Positions 10,769-21,439 of a DNA stretch of 64,000 nucleotides are shown one piece after another. A program made the position numbers and the translations under genes. Numbering within the stretch: position 1 is the stretch's first letter; each line of letters begins with the position of its first letter. This stretch comes from Macrothele yani (Eukaryota > Arthropoda > Arachnida > Araneae > Macrothelidae): NCBI GenBank assembly GCA_039090855.1, contig CM077005.1, positions 18,081,921-18,145,920 on the forward strand. The letters are read 5' to 3'. Below the pieces are notes generated by a model. It worked only from the letters and a program-made list of their open reading frames with translations. It had not been told where the DNA came from and did no database searches.

Positions 10769-11000
10769 TAGTTAAGAGATTAAAATCATTAGGATGTAGG
10801 TATAATCGGTTTGTCAAACTTCGGGAATAACTGTTTTGAGTTTTCAACTCAAGAAGTCTAATAAATTTATTTTGTAATAATTGTAAATTATTAATATTAT
10901 ATTTAGAGGTTTTTCCCCAGGTCAGAATACAGTAATTCAGGTGAGTTTGAATTAAAGTGAAATACAACTGTAGCATCAATTTTAGAGATAGATAAGTCAT
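10743..11000 (-). pseudogene. LINE reverse-transcriptase C-terminal fragment
   Basis: An 86-codon reverse-strand frame reads YFTLIQTHLNYCILTWGKTS then LQLLQNKFIRLL. This is the thumb/C-terminal region typical of jockey/CR1/L2-like non-LTR polymerases (the HLNYC..TWG motif). The catalytic YxDD part is absent, as expected for a 5'-truncated copy. Its downstream end overlaps the AT-rich tail of the preceding repeat. Confidence 0.6.
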
Positions 11001-11243
11001 AATGTTACCAATAACACCAGTTTCGTTTCCTGTTGCATCACGTGGACGGGCGAGTACCTGTGTATCGTTTACCAGACGAAATGTTAGTACCGGGATAAAC
11101 TGTGGGACGAAAATAACCCGGTGGAGGAAGTGTAATGCATTGGGTAATATTCTGCTGGAAAATCACAAAATATTGCCCAAAGGTAGCACCAGGGTACCAA
11201 AAGACATATTCATATAGAAGAAACTATGACGTGTGCCATTTAC

Positions 11244-11542
11244 CTAAACATCATTGCAGACTAAGTACATCCTTTCATGGCAAAGATATTTTCCTGTAGT
11301 AGTAGTGCCTTGTTTCAATAGGATAATGCGCCATGCCACATTGTCCGGATTATTCAAAAATAGTTCTTTGAGGAAGACTTCCAAGTATTGGCCTGGCCTC
11401 CAAATTCCCGAGACATCAATCCAACATCTGTGGTTTGTGTTGGAACAGGGAATCCTATCTGCGGAGGTTTCAACCACGTAACTTACAAAAGTTAAAGGAT
11501 CTGTTAGTAACGTATGGGTATCAGATGCCATAAGACACAAAC
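11244..11542 (+). pseudogene. Tc1-like transposase relic, left part
   Basis: Reading across three frames gives a DNAPCH-like motif, then LAWPPNSRDINP (the SPDLNPIE position), HLWFVLEQ and NLQKLKDLL. This is the catalytic tail of a Tc1-like transposase. Several frameshifts. A likely continuation lies beyond the hAT element at 14314-14400 (SMPRQVRAILASREN-like), implying that the hAT inserted into it. Confidence 0.6.
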
Positions 11543-12007
11543 GTGACCAGACGTCCTCATTTTCTGAGGACAGTCCTCAGTTTCAATGCTTTTAATGATT
11601 CGTCCTCAATTTTGTAAAAACTGAATGACATCAGATGTCCTCAGTTTCGTATTTTTTGTCCACAATTTTTTAAGAATTGCCAAAAATTTTGAGATTGATT
11701 CCATTTTAAACTAAAATCGGGATTTTTATGGGTACCCATAGAAGTCACATGATATCAGCAGCAGCACCACCATGACCTGCAGTTTACGGTTTACCGTTAC
11801 CGTGTGTGACTCTCATGTTTGAATTTGCTCAATCTCGTTTTTGAAGAGATTGTACCTGCGCTTTGAACTTTGCATTTTCATGTTCTAAGTTGTAATATTT
11901 TTTGTCAAGATATATAAATGTATTTACTTACTACAGAGCTGCCAAAGTTTTTGTTGGTCTACAAAAGTGTCAAGCTGAGTGCAGTTGCAATTTTCAGAAG
12001 TTAATAA

Positions 12008-12469
12008 TGTCGATCAAACGGAAATGTAAATTTAATGATGCTTTGTTCGGAAACTGTCCCTTCATTAAAAAACAAAGAATGATTGTGGTAGTAATGTGTT
12101 TTGTACAATGTATTATGCAACATTTTCCATAGCAACTGGTGGAAAATCGCATAATAACAACCCATATTCAAACAGTAAAGCATAAAAAGTCCGTGCAGTC
12201 TTCTGCCTCTGACATAATTATAAAATGTTTTCGGGGGTTTTCTGGCATAAGTAAAAAGGAAGCTGAATTAGCAGCTGCTGAAGGTGCATTTGCGTTTCAC
12301 ACTGTAAAGCATAGTATTAATTTGCGATCAATGGACTGCTTATCAAAAGTCATGAAAAGCATTCATGATCCCCAGTTTTCATGTGATCGAACTAAAACGC
12401 ATGCAATAATTGAGTGTTCTTGCTCGCTTTGCAGAAAATGAACTTTGTCAGAAACTTGATCATGCAAGC
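12008..12469 (+). pseudogene. hAT-type transposase relic (BED zinc finger), part 1
   Basis: It begins MSIKRKCKFNDALFGNCPFI, then a decayed BED finger ending HIQTVKHKKSVQ, then KKEAELAAAEGAFAFHTVKH, NLRSMDCLSKVMKSI and FSCDRTKTHAII. This is a pattern I associate with arthropod hAT-derived proteins. The zinc-finger cysteines are damaged, an in-frame stop follows MQHFP, and a frameshift precedes LARFAENELCQKLDHAS. The reading continues across the Tc1 insertion at 14110. Confidence 0.65.
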
Positions 12470-12686
12470 TACACTGCTGGCCACTCAAAATGCAATACCA
12501 AGAAGGACACGAGATAACAACGCCAGATTTACTGGACACATAACAACACATACAAAGATGAAACGATTGAGCTTACAGGCCCTTGCGACTTGCAGAATAC
12601 TCAGACATCAATAGTTCGTGTGGCCCCCATGACTGGCAATAACGGCTGCTACACGCCGCGGCGTCGAACGAAAGAGGCTTTGGATG

Positions 12687-12907
12687 CGGATTTTTGGATT
12701 TTGGATTGAAGGTTTAACGACCACCGTGAGCAACTCAATGGGCTATAGGCAGTCGCCCGTCCCTAATTTAGGGTCACTGGTTCCAGGGAAGGGAGAGAGC
12801 CAGTGCCGTAAGACAAACACAACATCCATGCCTCACCGGGATTCGAACCCGCACTCCTTTCGGACGAATGATCACAGGCCATCGCTTAGACCACTGCGCC
12901 ACCGGGC
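12687..12907 (-). mobile_element. SINE-A inside the Tc1 element, TSD GCTTTGGATG
   Basis: Full reverse copy with a weak T tail. GCTTTGGATG occurs at 12677-12686 and 12908-12917. Confidence 0.92.
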
Positions 12908-12909
12908 GC

Positions 12910-13870
12910 TTTGGATGTATGCTTGGGGTATATCGGTTCAGGCTGCTTCCACACGTTGCCACAGTTCATCAGGCGTAGCTGCGGGTGGTGCTTGCCGGGC
13001 GACTCGGTTGCCGATCAGCTACCAGACGTGTTCGATGGGCGACATATCGGGAGAGCAGGCGGTCCACGGCAGTAGTGACACCTGGTGGGCCGTAAAGAAT
13101 TGTTGCACCACGCGTGCCACGTGCGGGCGCGCATTGCCCTGTTGAAACGTGGCCTTTTTGCAGGTCCTGCAGATAAGGGAGGACTACAGGCTCCAAAATG
13201 TCGGAGATGTAGCGGTGGCTGTTGAGTGTACCGGCGATGAGTACCAGACGGGTGCGAGTGTCATATCCAATTGCGCCCCAAACCATAGCGCCAGGCGACG
13301 GACCGGTATGGCGATGCATAATGCAGGCGTCATACAGTCTCTCGCCACAGTGCCGCCACACGCGGATCCGACCATCGTGGTATTGCAGGCAGAAGCGGGA
13401 TTCGTCGGAGAAGACAATGTCGTGCCATTCCGTAGTCCAGGTGCGGCGTTCAACAGCTCACTGCCGCCGCACTCGCCAGTGGTGTAACGTCAATGGTAAT
13501 CGGAGCAATGGGCGCCGTGCGACAAGTCCCTGCTCCTTCAGACGACGTCTAACGGTACGTGCTGACACAGGTTGTTGCGCAACACACCCTAATTCCTGCG
13601 CTAACGTTCGTGATGTGGCGGTGCGAGCCGTCAATGCCCGCCGCACAACATGCCGGTCCTCTCGTTCGGTGGTGTGCCGCGGCTGCGGCAATCGTTCACG
13701 TCGGTCCGTCCGTCCCTCCTGCACCCACCGAATCCATATTCGCCTCACTGTGGCTGGATGTCGTCCCACACGGGCGCCGATGTCTCGGTAAGATATGTCT
13801 CGCCGATGTCTCGGTAAGCCACGTCCTCTGTCGAACTCCAAAACGTGCTGGAATGATTGCCGCATTCTGC
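12910..13870 (-). pseudogene. Tc1-like transposase, frameshifted
   Basis: From the start region near 13870 the translation gives MRQSFQHVLEFDRGRG, a homeodomain-like segment DIGARVGRHPATVRRIW, then RTVRRRLKEQGLVARRP. The catalytic core is TEWHDIVFSDESRFCLQYHD (first Asp), RLYDACIMHRHTGPSPGAMV and LEPVVLPYLQDLQ. After a frameshift come GNARPHVARVVQQFF (second Asp position, D to G) and SPDMSPIEHVW (Glu). The family moves at TA sites by a DDE mechanism. This copy is dead (frameshifts, altered catalytic residue), and its 3' part is displaced by a SINE. The plus-strand ORF over 13222-13791 is only a shadow. Confidence 0.85.
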
Positions 13871-14109
13871 GACGAGGTATCAGGAAGCTTCCCACGCACA
13901 GATCCGGCAGCACAACACACTTCCGGTACTTACACCCGCCTTCTGTGCACCCTTCTTAGTGCTTCTCGGTGGCGTGCCGGGCGCACATAATTTGCATATG
14001 CCCTGCAATGCTAATCGTTGCATGTCCTCTCTGGGGCGACGCATGCTGCGAATTCAGGCCAATCGGGTGCTTCCTTCTTGGTGGTGCATTTTGGGTAGCC
14101 AGGAGTGTA

Positions 14110-14205
14110 TATTTCGTTCTATACGGATGCATCAAATCATAAACATGTCAAGTTATTTCCAATAATAGTGGGATATTTCAATCCTGAAACTGTTAGGTTT
14201 AGTCC
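14110..14205 (+). pseudogene. hAT-type transposase relic, part 2
   Basis: Directly after the Tc1 insertion the frame reads ISFYTDASNHKHVKLFPIIV then GYFNPET, the segment that follows the first part in this protein type. Most of the remaining transposase is missing before the right terminus at 14313, so the element is internally deleted. Confidence 0.65.
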
Positions 14206-14479
14206 TCAGTAATGCCCTCATGTTAATCAGAAGATTGCTTTGAAAAGATTTGCTTCGAAAATGAGGACAGCGCGTCATTTTGTCCTCAGTTTCATTCTAA
14301 AAAATCTGGTCACCTTACATTTAGAAATCTTGTAGCGTCGATGCCTCGCCAGGTAAGAGCTATTTTGGCGTCACGTGAGAACCAACATCATATAATATTA
14401 GGCAGGTGGTCATAATGATTTTGCTCTTCGGTGAAAATATGCAAAATCCTCTGCGTCATAATTTTCTCCATAGATTTGC

Positions 14480-16445
14480 TCAAAATGGAGACACTATATG
14501 TAAGGCAGAAACAATGGGAATGGGCAAGCTTTTTTACGCATTCCAATCGTAGGTTGAAGAAGCGTATATGCTCCAGCTTTGTCCGCCTGTCCGCACAATA
14601 ACTCGCGTTAAAATGGTTCGATTTCGATGAAATTTTAGTATGTGGTAGGGGGACCACCTGGGGACGAACCCTATAGAAAATGGACGAAATGGGGTCAAAG
14701 ATCAGGACAAAGGAGCGGAATCCATTTAATCGACCTTATGCGTCATAACTTACGTAAAAATACTTCGATTGCGACAGAACTTTATCATGTTGCTCCGCAC
14801 GTACACTAAACCAGTTGTGTTGAATATAATCGAAATGGGGTGAAAGGTCAGGACACAAGAGCTAGATTTATTCTACAACCATTATCCTCATAACTTGACT
14901 AAAAAGGCTTCTATTGCGACAAAACTTTAGTATGTTGTTCCGGAGGTATACTGAACCGATTATGTTGAATATCATCGAAATGGAGTCAAAGGTCAGGGCA
15001 CAGGAGCGAGATTTATTCCACAGCCATTATCTTCATAACTTGACTAAAAATGCTTCGATTGCGACAAAACTTTAGTATGTTGTTCCGGAGGTATACTGAA
15101 CCGATTATGTTGAATATCATCGAAATTGAGTCAAAGATCAGGGCACAGGAGCGAGATTTATTCCACAGCCATTATCTTCATAACTTGACTAAAAATGCTT
15201 CTATTGCGACAAAACTTTAGTATGTTGTTCGGGAGGTATACTGAACCGATTATGTTGAATATCATCGAAATGGAGTCAAAGGTCAGGGCACAGGAGCGAG
15301 ATTTATTCCACAGCCGTCATCCTCATAACTTGACTAAAAATGCTTCTATTGCGACAAAACTTTAGTATGTTGTTCCGGATGTATACTGAACCAATTATGT
15401 TGAATATCATCGAAATGGAGTCAAAGGTCAGGGCACAGGAGCGAGATTTATTCCACAGCCGTCATCCTCATAACTTGACTAAAAATGCTTCGATTGCGAC
15501 AAAACTTTAGTATGTTGTTCCGGATGTATACTGAACCGATTATGTTGAATATCATCGAAATGGAGTCAAAGGTCAGGGCACAGGAGCGAGATTTATTCCA
15601 CAGCCATTATCTTCATAACTTGACTAAAAATGCTTCGATTCCAACAAAACCTTATCATGTTATTCCGGAGATATACTGAACCGATTCTGTGGAATATCCT
15701 CGAAATGGAGTCAAAAATCAGGGCACAGGAGCGAGATTTATTACACAGTCATTGTTCTCATAACTTCAGTAATAATTTGAGTAATGGTTTCTGTTATGCT
15801 GAAAAGCTTATCATAATCAATGCATTGCATGATTTTACTAACTTTTTTAAGCTTTCGAACCGTAGGTTGAAGAAGTATATATCTCCAGCTTTGTCCGTCT
15901 GTCTGTCTGTCTGCACGATAGCTCACGTAAAAATGGTTCGATTTTGATGAAATTTTAGTATGTATTAGGGGACAACCTGGGGACGAATGCTGTTGAAAAT
16001 GGACGAAATGGAGTCAAAGATCAGGACTAGGAGCGGGATCCATTCCATCGATCTTATGTGTCATAACTTACGTAAAAATGCTTCGATTGCGACAAAACTT
16101 TATCATGTTATTCCGGAGGTATACTGTACCACTTCTATTGAATATCGTTGAAATGAGGTCAAAGGTCAGGGCACAGGAGCGATATTTATTCCACAGCCAT
16201 TATCCTCATGACTTGACTAAAAATGCTTCTATTGCCACAAAACTTTAGTATGCTGTTCCGGAGGTACACTGAACCAATTCTGTTTAATATCATCGAAATG
16301 GGGTCAGAGGTAAGGGCACAGGAGCGTGATTTATTGCACAGCGATTATCCTCATTATCCTCATAAATTAATTCGAGCAATAACTTGAGCAATTATTTCTG
16401 GTATGTTGGAAAGTGTTATAATTAATGCATTGTATGATTTTATTA
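14480..16445 (+). repeat. Modular dispersed repeat with an internal tandem of about 145 bp (two adjacent copies)
   Basis: Each copy begins near CGTAGGTTGAAGAAGC.TAT with CTCCAGCTTTGTCCG, passes through modules GGTCAAAGGTCAGG, GAGCGAGATTTATTCC, ATAACTTGACTAAAAATGC and GCGACAAAACTTTAGTATG, and ends TTGCATGATTTTACTAACTT. The first copy (14520-15845) carries about six tandem units of about 145 bp; the second (15850-16445) fewer. Other copies lie at 33420, 43570, 60650 and 61668. No protein is encoded and the class is unknown to me. Confidence 0.85.
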
Positions 16446-17212
16446 ACTTGTTTTTTTATTATTAATTTTCCGAAAGTCGTGGAGAAATTTCTCTTGGAAA
16501 AACATATTCCTAAAAATGAGTACAATAAAGTGACCGAGCTGCATGTATTGCTTCCCAGACAGAAATAAAGAAAAAATATTTCCTTCTCCTTAACAGAGAA
16601 GTCCCATTCAATGAAAGGACGTTCAACACGGATTTAATGATACTCAGGGAAATAAATGCGAGCACTTATTTTAAAGTAAAAAGGTTTGATCGATGAATTC
16701 TGCCAAAAGGGATCAGTAACTAAGGTCTTGCTTTAAAAAATACTTTACTCGCACATTAACTTTGCATTTCAGTTATATTTACTCTGTTATACAGAGGGGT
16801 ATTGAAAATACTAGTTTATTTTGTTATTACCCACTTCACGCAAGATTTTTCTATTTTTTTTATTGACTGCTACCGGCAGCACAGTTGGCTTGAACATATT
16901 ATGCTTCTCAGTTTCTGAAAGCAGTTGCAGCGACGTGGCGAAAATTTCATTCTTTTCATTGAATTAATTTATTAGTTACCGACATCACGTCGAAGCCAAG
17001 CGAACAAGTTTTGATTTTCATTCGGTTACGATTATAATATGTTAATTGAGATTCAGCCATTTTGTTATTTTATTTTTAACTCGCAGAAAAAAATAAAGTT
17101 TAACAGGTTCTTCAGGATGCTCAGGTATTAGCTTAAATGAAATATTGAAAAATTAAACTGGAATATATCTTCAAACAGAAGTCATCGCTCGTTCCACGTT
17201 TTTATAAGTGAG
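16446..17212. other. Unassigned AT-rich stretch
   Basis: No ORF, repeat or RNA signal that I can support. Confidence 0.4.
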
Positions 17213-17480
17213 TCACGGAAACATTCTCATCGGTCGCCACCGGGAATCGAGCCCAGGGTCTTTCAGTTACTTGACGGACATGCTACCACAGCACCACAGC
17301 GGCCTGGAATTATTCCGACTCACAGTGGTCTGGAATTATCCAGAATGTTTTTGGGCTGGAATTATCCAGACTGTGAGCCTGGAGAATTCCAGGCCGTTGT
17401 GGTGCAGTGGTAGCATGTCCGGCGCGTAACTGGAAGATCATGTGTTCAATTCCCGGTGGCACCGATGAGAATTTTTCAGT
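17213..17480. repeat. Head-to-head inverted pair of tRNA-like repeats
   Basis: A 95-bp arm at about 17213-17310 (minus tRNA-like: B box GGGAATCGAGCCC seen reversed, head TGTGGTAGCATGTCC) is repeated inverted at about 17384-17480 (GGTGCAGTGGTAGCATG, then GTTCAATTCCCGG). The spacer contains three copies of CTGGAATTATCCAGA-like short palindromes. It has the same architecture as 4040-4411 and 36196-38612. Confidence 0.8.
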
Positions 17481-18406
17481 GACTCATCTGTTTGATGTTC
17501 CTAATCCACGTCTCCCGCACGGGGATAACTGGTTTTCCAGTTATTTGGGGAGCGGCGCCCCCACGGCCCGAGCTGACCTTGTGACTGGTCAACATCTGAT
17601 GTCATGCCACAGCTTGTTTTTTTCTTATTTTGGTGCTGTTGGTGTTTGCAGGGACGGCTGTTCATCCAGCTGTTGGGGAGTCGCGGCCCCACGATCCCGA
17701 GCTGGTCTTGTGTCTCGCTTTTTTGTTTTCATTTCTTTCTCCACTGGCTAGTTGCCCGTGTTGTATTCTCTAACTAATCGCTACCACGTTATGTACTAAC
17801 ACCCCGGTCTTGTGGTTTTGTTACCTTCCACCACTAACTGTTTTATATTAACCGCTCAGTTCGTAGGTTGCTGAGATTCCGTTTAGGTTCCCTTCCAGGG
17901 TTTTGTCTTCCTTGGATTACTTTTTTTCCTTTTAGCTGGTTTGGGTGCTAGACCTACCTGCATGTTTGCCGCGTGCGGAGACCCGTGAGGCGGAAATGGG
18001 ATGTCTGGCGGCTGAGGTCGCAGGAGACCGGTTAAGTGCCTCCTGTGTACCAACACTCCTCTTCGACCCCGGCTTCGCTGTAAACGGGAGGCTAGAGACT
18101 AACCCACCTCTAGTCAGAAGTCTTGTACCAAGTTGTGTACAGGGCTTTAGCGGCTTTTTTGTCGTATAGCACGGCAGGGTAAGCCCGGGGGCTGTGGGAT
18201 CATGCCAAAGGCGTTGGCATGACGGTACCCGGAGGCCGAAGTGTCCGCCGAGTGCGTGTGATCACAGCCAACGGACTATATCTGCAACGTATAAGCTCCA
18301 GAACTGTGTCCAGCGTCATTTTCTTGACTTGCAGACCTCCAGTTCTCCCTCGTAGGGCTCGGTGGTGGGTGGAGTAGTTTGCAGACGAATCCTCTTCCTT
18401 TTTTCC

Positions 18407-19859
18407 ATGGGTAAAAACAAAAAGAAAAACTCCAAATTTAAGTCGCCTGAGAAAATGATTATTGACAATGACTCTCCTTCGTCTTCTCAACCTACCAAGT
18501 CTCATAACCTTAAACGATCTTTAGACCTTGACCTGGACCAAGAATGTGGAACCTCTTCTTCGGCAGCTGTTCCAGTCGCTCCGAAGCGTCGTCTCCCCTC
18601 GTTTGCTGTGACTACGCATGCTACACACTTAGTTGTGGAATCCATCGATCCGAATGAGAGACTGTCTACCAAATCTCCCTTTTTCATTTGTAAAGCTTTG
18701 GACGCTGCGGTTGGCCCCTTGAGGTCTGTGAAGAAGCTTCGCTCTGGGGACCTGCTTGTCCAAACTTGCAGTGTTTCTCAGAGTAACACTTTTCTGCCCC
18801 TCACTAGTCTTCAAGGCATTCCTGTCAAAGTGACACTCACCCGTTTCTTAACACCTCTCGGGGTGTTATTTCGGAGTTTGATCTCTTGCCATGCAGTGAA
18901 GAAGAATTGGTGACTGAACTTGCAGATCAAGGTGTTATTGCTGCACGTCGTATGATGTTTCGGCGCGATGGTTCTTTGATTAAGTCTAAAAATGTGATCT
19001 TGACTTTTAACTCCCCGAAAGTTCCAACCGAAATCAAGGCTGGCTACTTGGTCTGTGGAGTTCGCCCGTACATTCCCAGTCCTCTGCGCTGTTTCAGGTG
19101 CCAGAGGTACGGGCATTCACAACGTTTCTGTAAGAGTTCCGCTCGTTGCGCTAATTGTGGCTCCAGTGAACATGACGGGGAAGGTTGCACTTCTGCGGCC
19201 TGCTGTGTTAACTGTGGTGAGGCCCATGCAGCTTACTTCCCGCAACTGTATGAAATGGAAGGACGAGATGGCGATCCAGCGCCTCAAGACCCTGGAAGGC
19301 CTCTCGTACCCTGCTGCAAAGGCCAAGTTGGGTATACCCACCAATCGACAGCGTACTTTTGCCGCAGTAGTTCAGTCTCTGCCACAACCCGTGCAGCCCT
19401 TTGTTCCGCGCCCTGTAGCTCTCGCCGCACTTGCCAAGCGATCTACAGCTGAACAAGCGACACAGGTGGATTTCCCCGAGCTCCAGATTTTTCAAATAGC
19501 TGAGTCTGCGCTTCTCTTTGAAGACGACCGACTCTTTCAGTTCCCAGCAGAAAGTCTGCACGTGCGGAAGACCCGGCCCTCAATCCGCAAAGGTGTGCAG
19601 TGTCCATCCAACTGTCGCGGTCAGCCTGACCAACATTGCAACTGTCTCGGACTCAGCGAGGTCCCCACCCTCAACCAACATTATAGAGGAACAGAGGGGG
19701 GAGGAGAGTGACAGTTCGTCCCCAGCCTCAACCAACATTGCAGAGGAACATGGGGGAGGAGAGTGACAGTCCGTCCCCGCCCTCGGCCAGCATTGCAGAG
19801 GAGTGTGGGGGGAGGAGAGTGACGGTTCGTCCCCCTCTTGTGACTCATCTTTTGTGTAG
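18407..19859 (+). pseudogene. LINE ORF1 (gag-like, CCHC zinc knuckles), frameshifted
   Basis: It starts MGKNKKKNSKFKSPEKM with a basic, Ser-rich N-terminus. A central RNA-binding-like domain reads FFICKALDAAVGPLRSVKKL and GDLLVQTCSVSQSNTFLPL. After a frameshift near 18885 come GYLVCGVRPYIPSPLRCF and the knuckles CFRCQRYGHSQRFC (CX2CX4HX4C), CANCGSSEHDGEGC and CVNCGEAHAAYF. A second frameshift near 19220 leads to LKTLEGLSYPAAKAKLG and a low-complexity tail. Such proteins coat LINE RNA and take it to the nucleus. At least two frameshifts make this copy a pseudogene. The third knuckle keeps its family position but lacks the final Cys in one frame. Confidence 0.88.
19663..19845 (+). repeat. Short tandem at the ORF1 3' end, about 57 bp x 3
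   Basis: Units of CCTCAACCAACATTGCAGAGG followed by GGAGGAGAGTGACAGT.CGTC encode the acidic repeat SSPASTNIAEEHGGEESD. It lies at the C-terminus of the LINE ORF1. Confidence 0.8.
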
Positions 19860-20397
19860 TTGTGTTAAATAAAAAAACAAATTATAATACTTATAATAGT
19901 AAGTTAATAAATTATTATATACACCCAATTAACTAACTTGTCTTCACGGCTTTCATCATCCTTTTTCCAACTTTTACCAAGCCTGTCTGCTCTTAATCAT
20001 TTTCCACGCTTTTAAAATCTGTAGCTGATAGTTCTTTGTCTGGCGCTCTTGGCCAAACCTGGCCCTTGCGCCAATAAAACCGATCAACCAACCAACCAAC
20101 CTAATCCACGTCAATTGTGTGTATGAAATATATCCTGTGTCAAAGCAATCTAAAAGTTCATGAATTGCTGCTCAATGTCATTTTTTGAGTTCCCATTTTA
20201 CATTATCATCTATTTTATCATAATGTTATCCAAAAACATTCTGTGAATCGCTCGACATAACACCTTGACTTTTTTTTATTTCTCATCCAAAGGCGTTAAA
20301 CTGTTTCAAACCCATTGTTCTTGTCATAGTACACGTACGTTTGGTGACCGAAAACTCCGAGCGTCACTAGGATTTAATGAACTAAAACATGATGATC

Positions 20398-21085
20398 ATC
20401 ATCAACAATCAATCTCAATCCACTATTGGACAAGTCTCTTCAAGACCCTTCTACAGCTTTGGTTAATCCACTGTTGGACAAGTCTTTTCAAGACCCTTCT
20501 ACAGCTTTGGTTATTGCGTTGGACAAGTCTCTTCAAGACCTGTTGGACAAGTTTCTTCAAGACCCTTCTACAGCTTCGGTTATTGCGTTGGACAAGTCTC
20601 TTCAAGACCTGTTGGACAAATCTCTTCAAGACCCTTCTACAGCTTTGGTTAATCCACTGTTGGACAAGTTTCTTCAAGACCTGTTGGACAAATCTCTTCA
20701 AGACCCTTCTACAGCTTTGGTTAATCCACTGTTGGACAAGTTTCTTCAAGACCCTTCTACAGCTTTGGTTATTGCGTTGGACAAGTCTCTTCAAGACCTG
20801 TTGGACAAGTCTCTTCAAGACCCTTCTACAGCTTTGGTTAATCCACTGTTGGACAAGTCTCTTCAAGACCCTTCTACAGCTTTGGTCATTGCGTTGGACA
20901 AGTCTCTTCAAGACCCTTCTACAGCTTTGGTTAATCCACTGTTGGACAAGTTTCTTCAAGACCCTTCTACAGCTTTGGTTATTGCGTTGGACAAGTCTCT
21001 TCAAGACATTTCTACAGCTTTGGTTAATCCACTGTTGGACAAGTCTCTTGAAGACCCTTCTACAGCTTTGGTTATTGCGTCAATC
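20398..21085 (+). repeat. Minisatellite with 24/45/48-bp units open in several frames
   Basis: Combinations of TTGGACAAGTCTCTTCAAGAC, CCTTCTACAGCTTTGGTTA and either TTGCG or ATCCACTG give units of 24, 45 and 48 bp, all multiples of three. Three frames therefore stay open: two forward (one spans 20265-21365, another 20426-21172) and one reverse (20423-21004). The second forward frame reads LDKSLQDPSTALVNPL repeatedly. I see no start context, splice site or homologous domain, so I treat it as a repeat, not a gene. Confidence 0.85.
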
Positions 21086-21202
21086 CGACACAGGCAAATT
21101 CGTCGTCTACGTCAATTCGTCAAGGACAAAGTCGTCGCTTTCCCCAATTTTATTTACATACAAATCGCGTGACGCAAAGGGTACGACGATCTGGACTATT
21201 TT

Positions 21203-21236
21203 TCCTTCTGTCTGTCTCTCTCTCTCTCTCTCTCCC
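21203..21236. repeat. CT microsatellite
   Basis: TCTGTCTGTC followed by (TC)n. Confidence 0.85.
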
Positions 21237-21439
21237 CCAGCAAGAACGGTACTCAAGCTTCGAAATGTTGATCTGATGATTGTTTTTTTCTCATGGACGG
21301 AAAGACATGTAGAAGTTTTAACATGTCATTCCTTACATCATTTCCCTCGTCAGTTCTCTGTTTAAATTATTTTCCTACTTCTAACCGCCAGGAAGAAATT
21401 CATTCTGTGGCTGATAAATACATGCATGCGTACAAGATT

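Larger units (their letters stand above)
12470..14109 (-). mobile_element. Tc1-like element inserted at a TA in the hAT gene
   Basis: Inverted termini of about 35 bp: TACACTGCTGGCCACTCAAA at 12470 and the complement of GGGTAGCCAGGAGTGTA at 14093-14109. It is the same family as the copy at 63163-64000. Removing it in thought joins ...LDHAS to YISFYTDAS in one frame, with TA duplicated. Confidence 0.9.
11543..14313 (+). mobile_element. hAT-like element (contains a Tc1 insertion)
   Basis: The ends share an inverted GTGACCAGA, with GTCCTCA repeats just inside (11543 onward, and the complement at 14305-14313). The interior encodes a BED-finger hAT-type protein relic. A whole Tc1 element sits at 12470-14109. 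I could not find a convincing 8-bp TSD. Confidence 0.6.
17513..20099 (+). mobile_element. Non-LTR (jockey/I-like) element with ORF1 but no ORF2
   Basis: Flanked by a perfect 13-bp duplication, CCTAATCCACGTC, at 17500-17512 and 20100-20112. It has a GC-rich leader of about 0.9 kb, one gag-like ORF1 and a short 3' region ending GCGCCAATAAAACCGATC followed by an AACC repeat tail. No endonuclease or reverse transcriptase sequence is present. The intact TSD means it inserted in this form, or lost ORF2 internally afterwards. Confidence 0.88.

Noticed and set aside
13222..13791. 189-codon forward ORF
   Set aside because: Shadow of the reverse-strand Tc1 transposase, in a GC-rich region with few stops.
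18200..18505. Reverse-strand ORF opposite the LINE ORF1 start
   Set aside because: Shadow of the LINE leader and ORF1.
20265..21365. 366-codon ORF as a real repetitive protein
   Set aside because: Two other frames are equally open over the same repeat, and no start context or domain is seen. Kept as a minisatellite and a low-interest finding.
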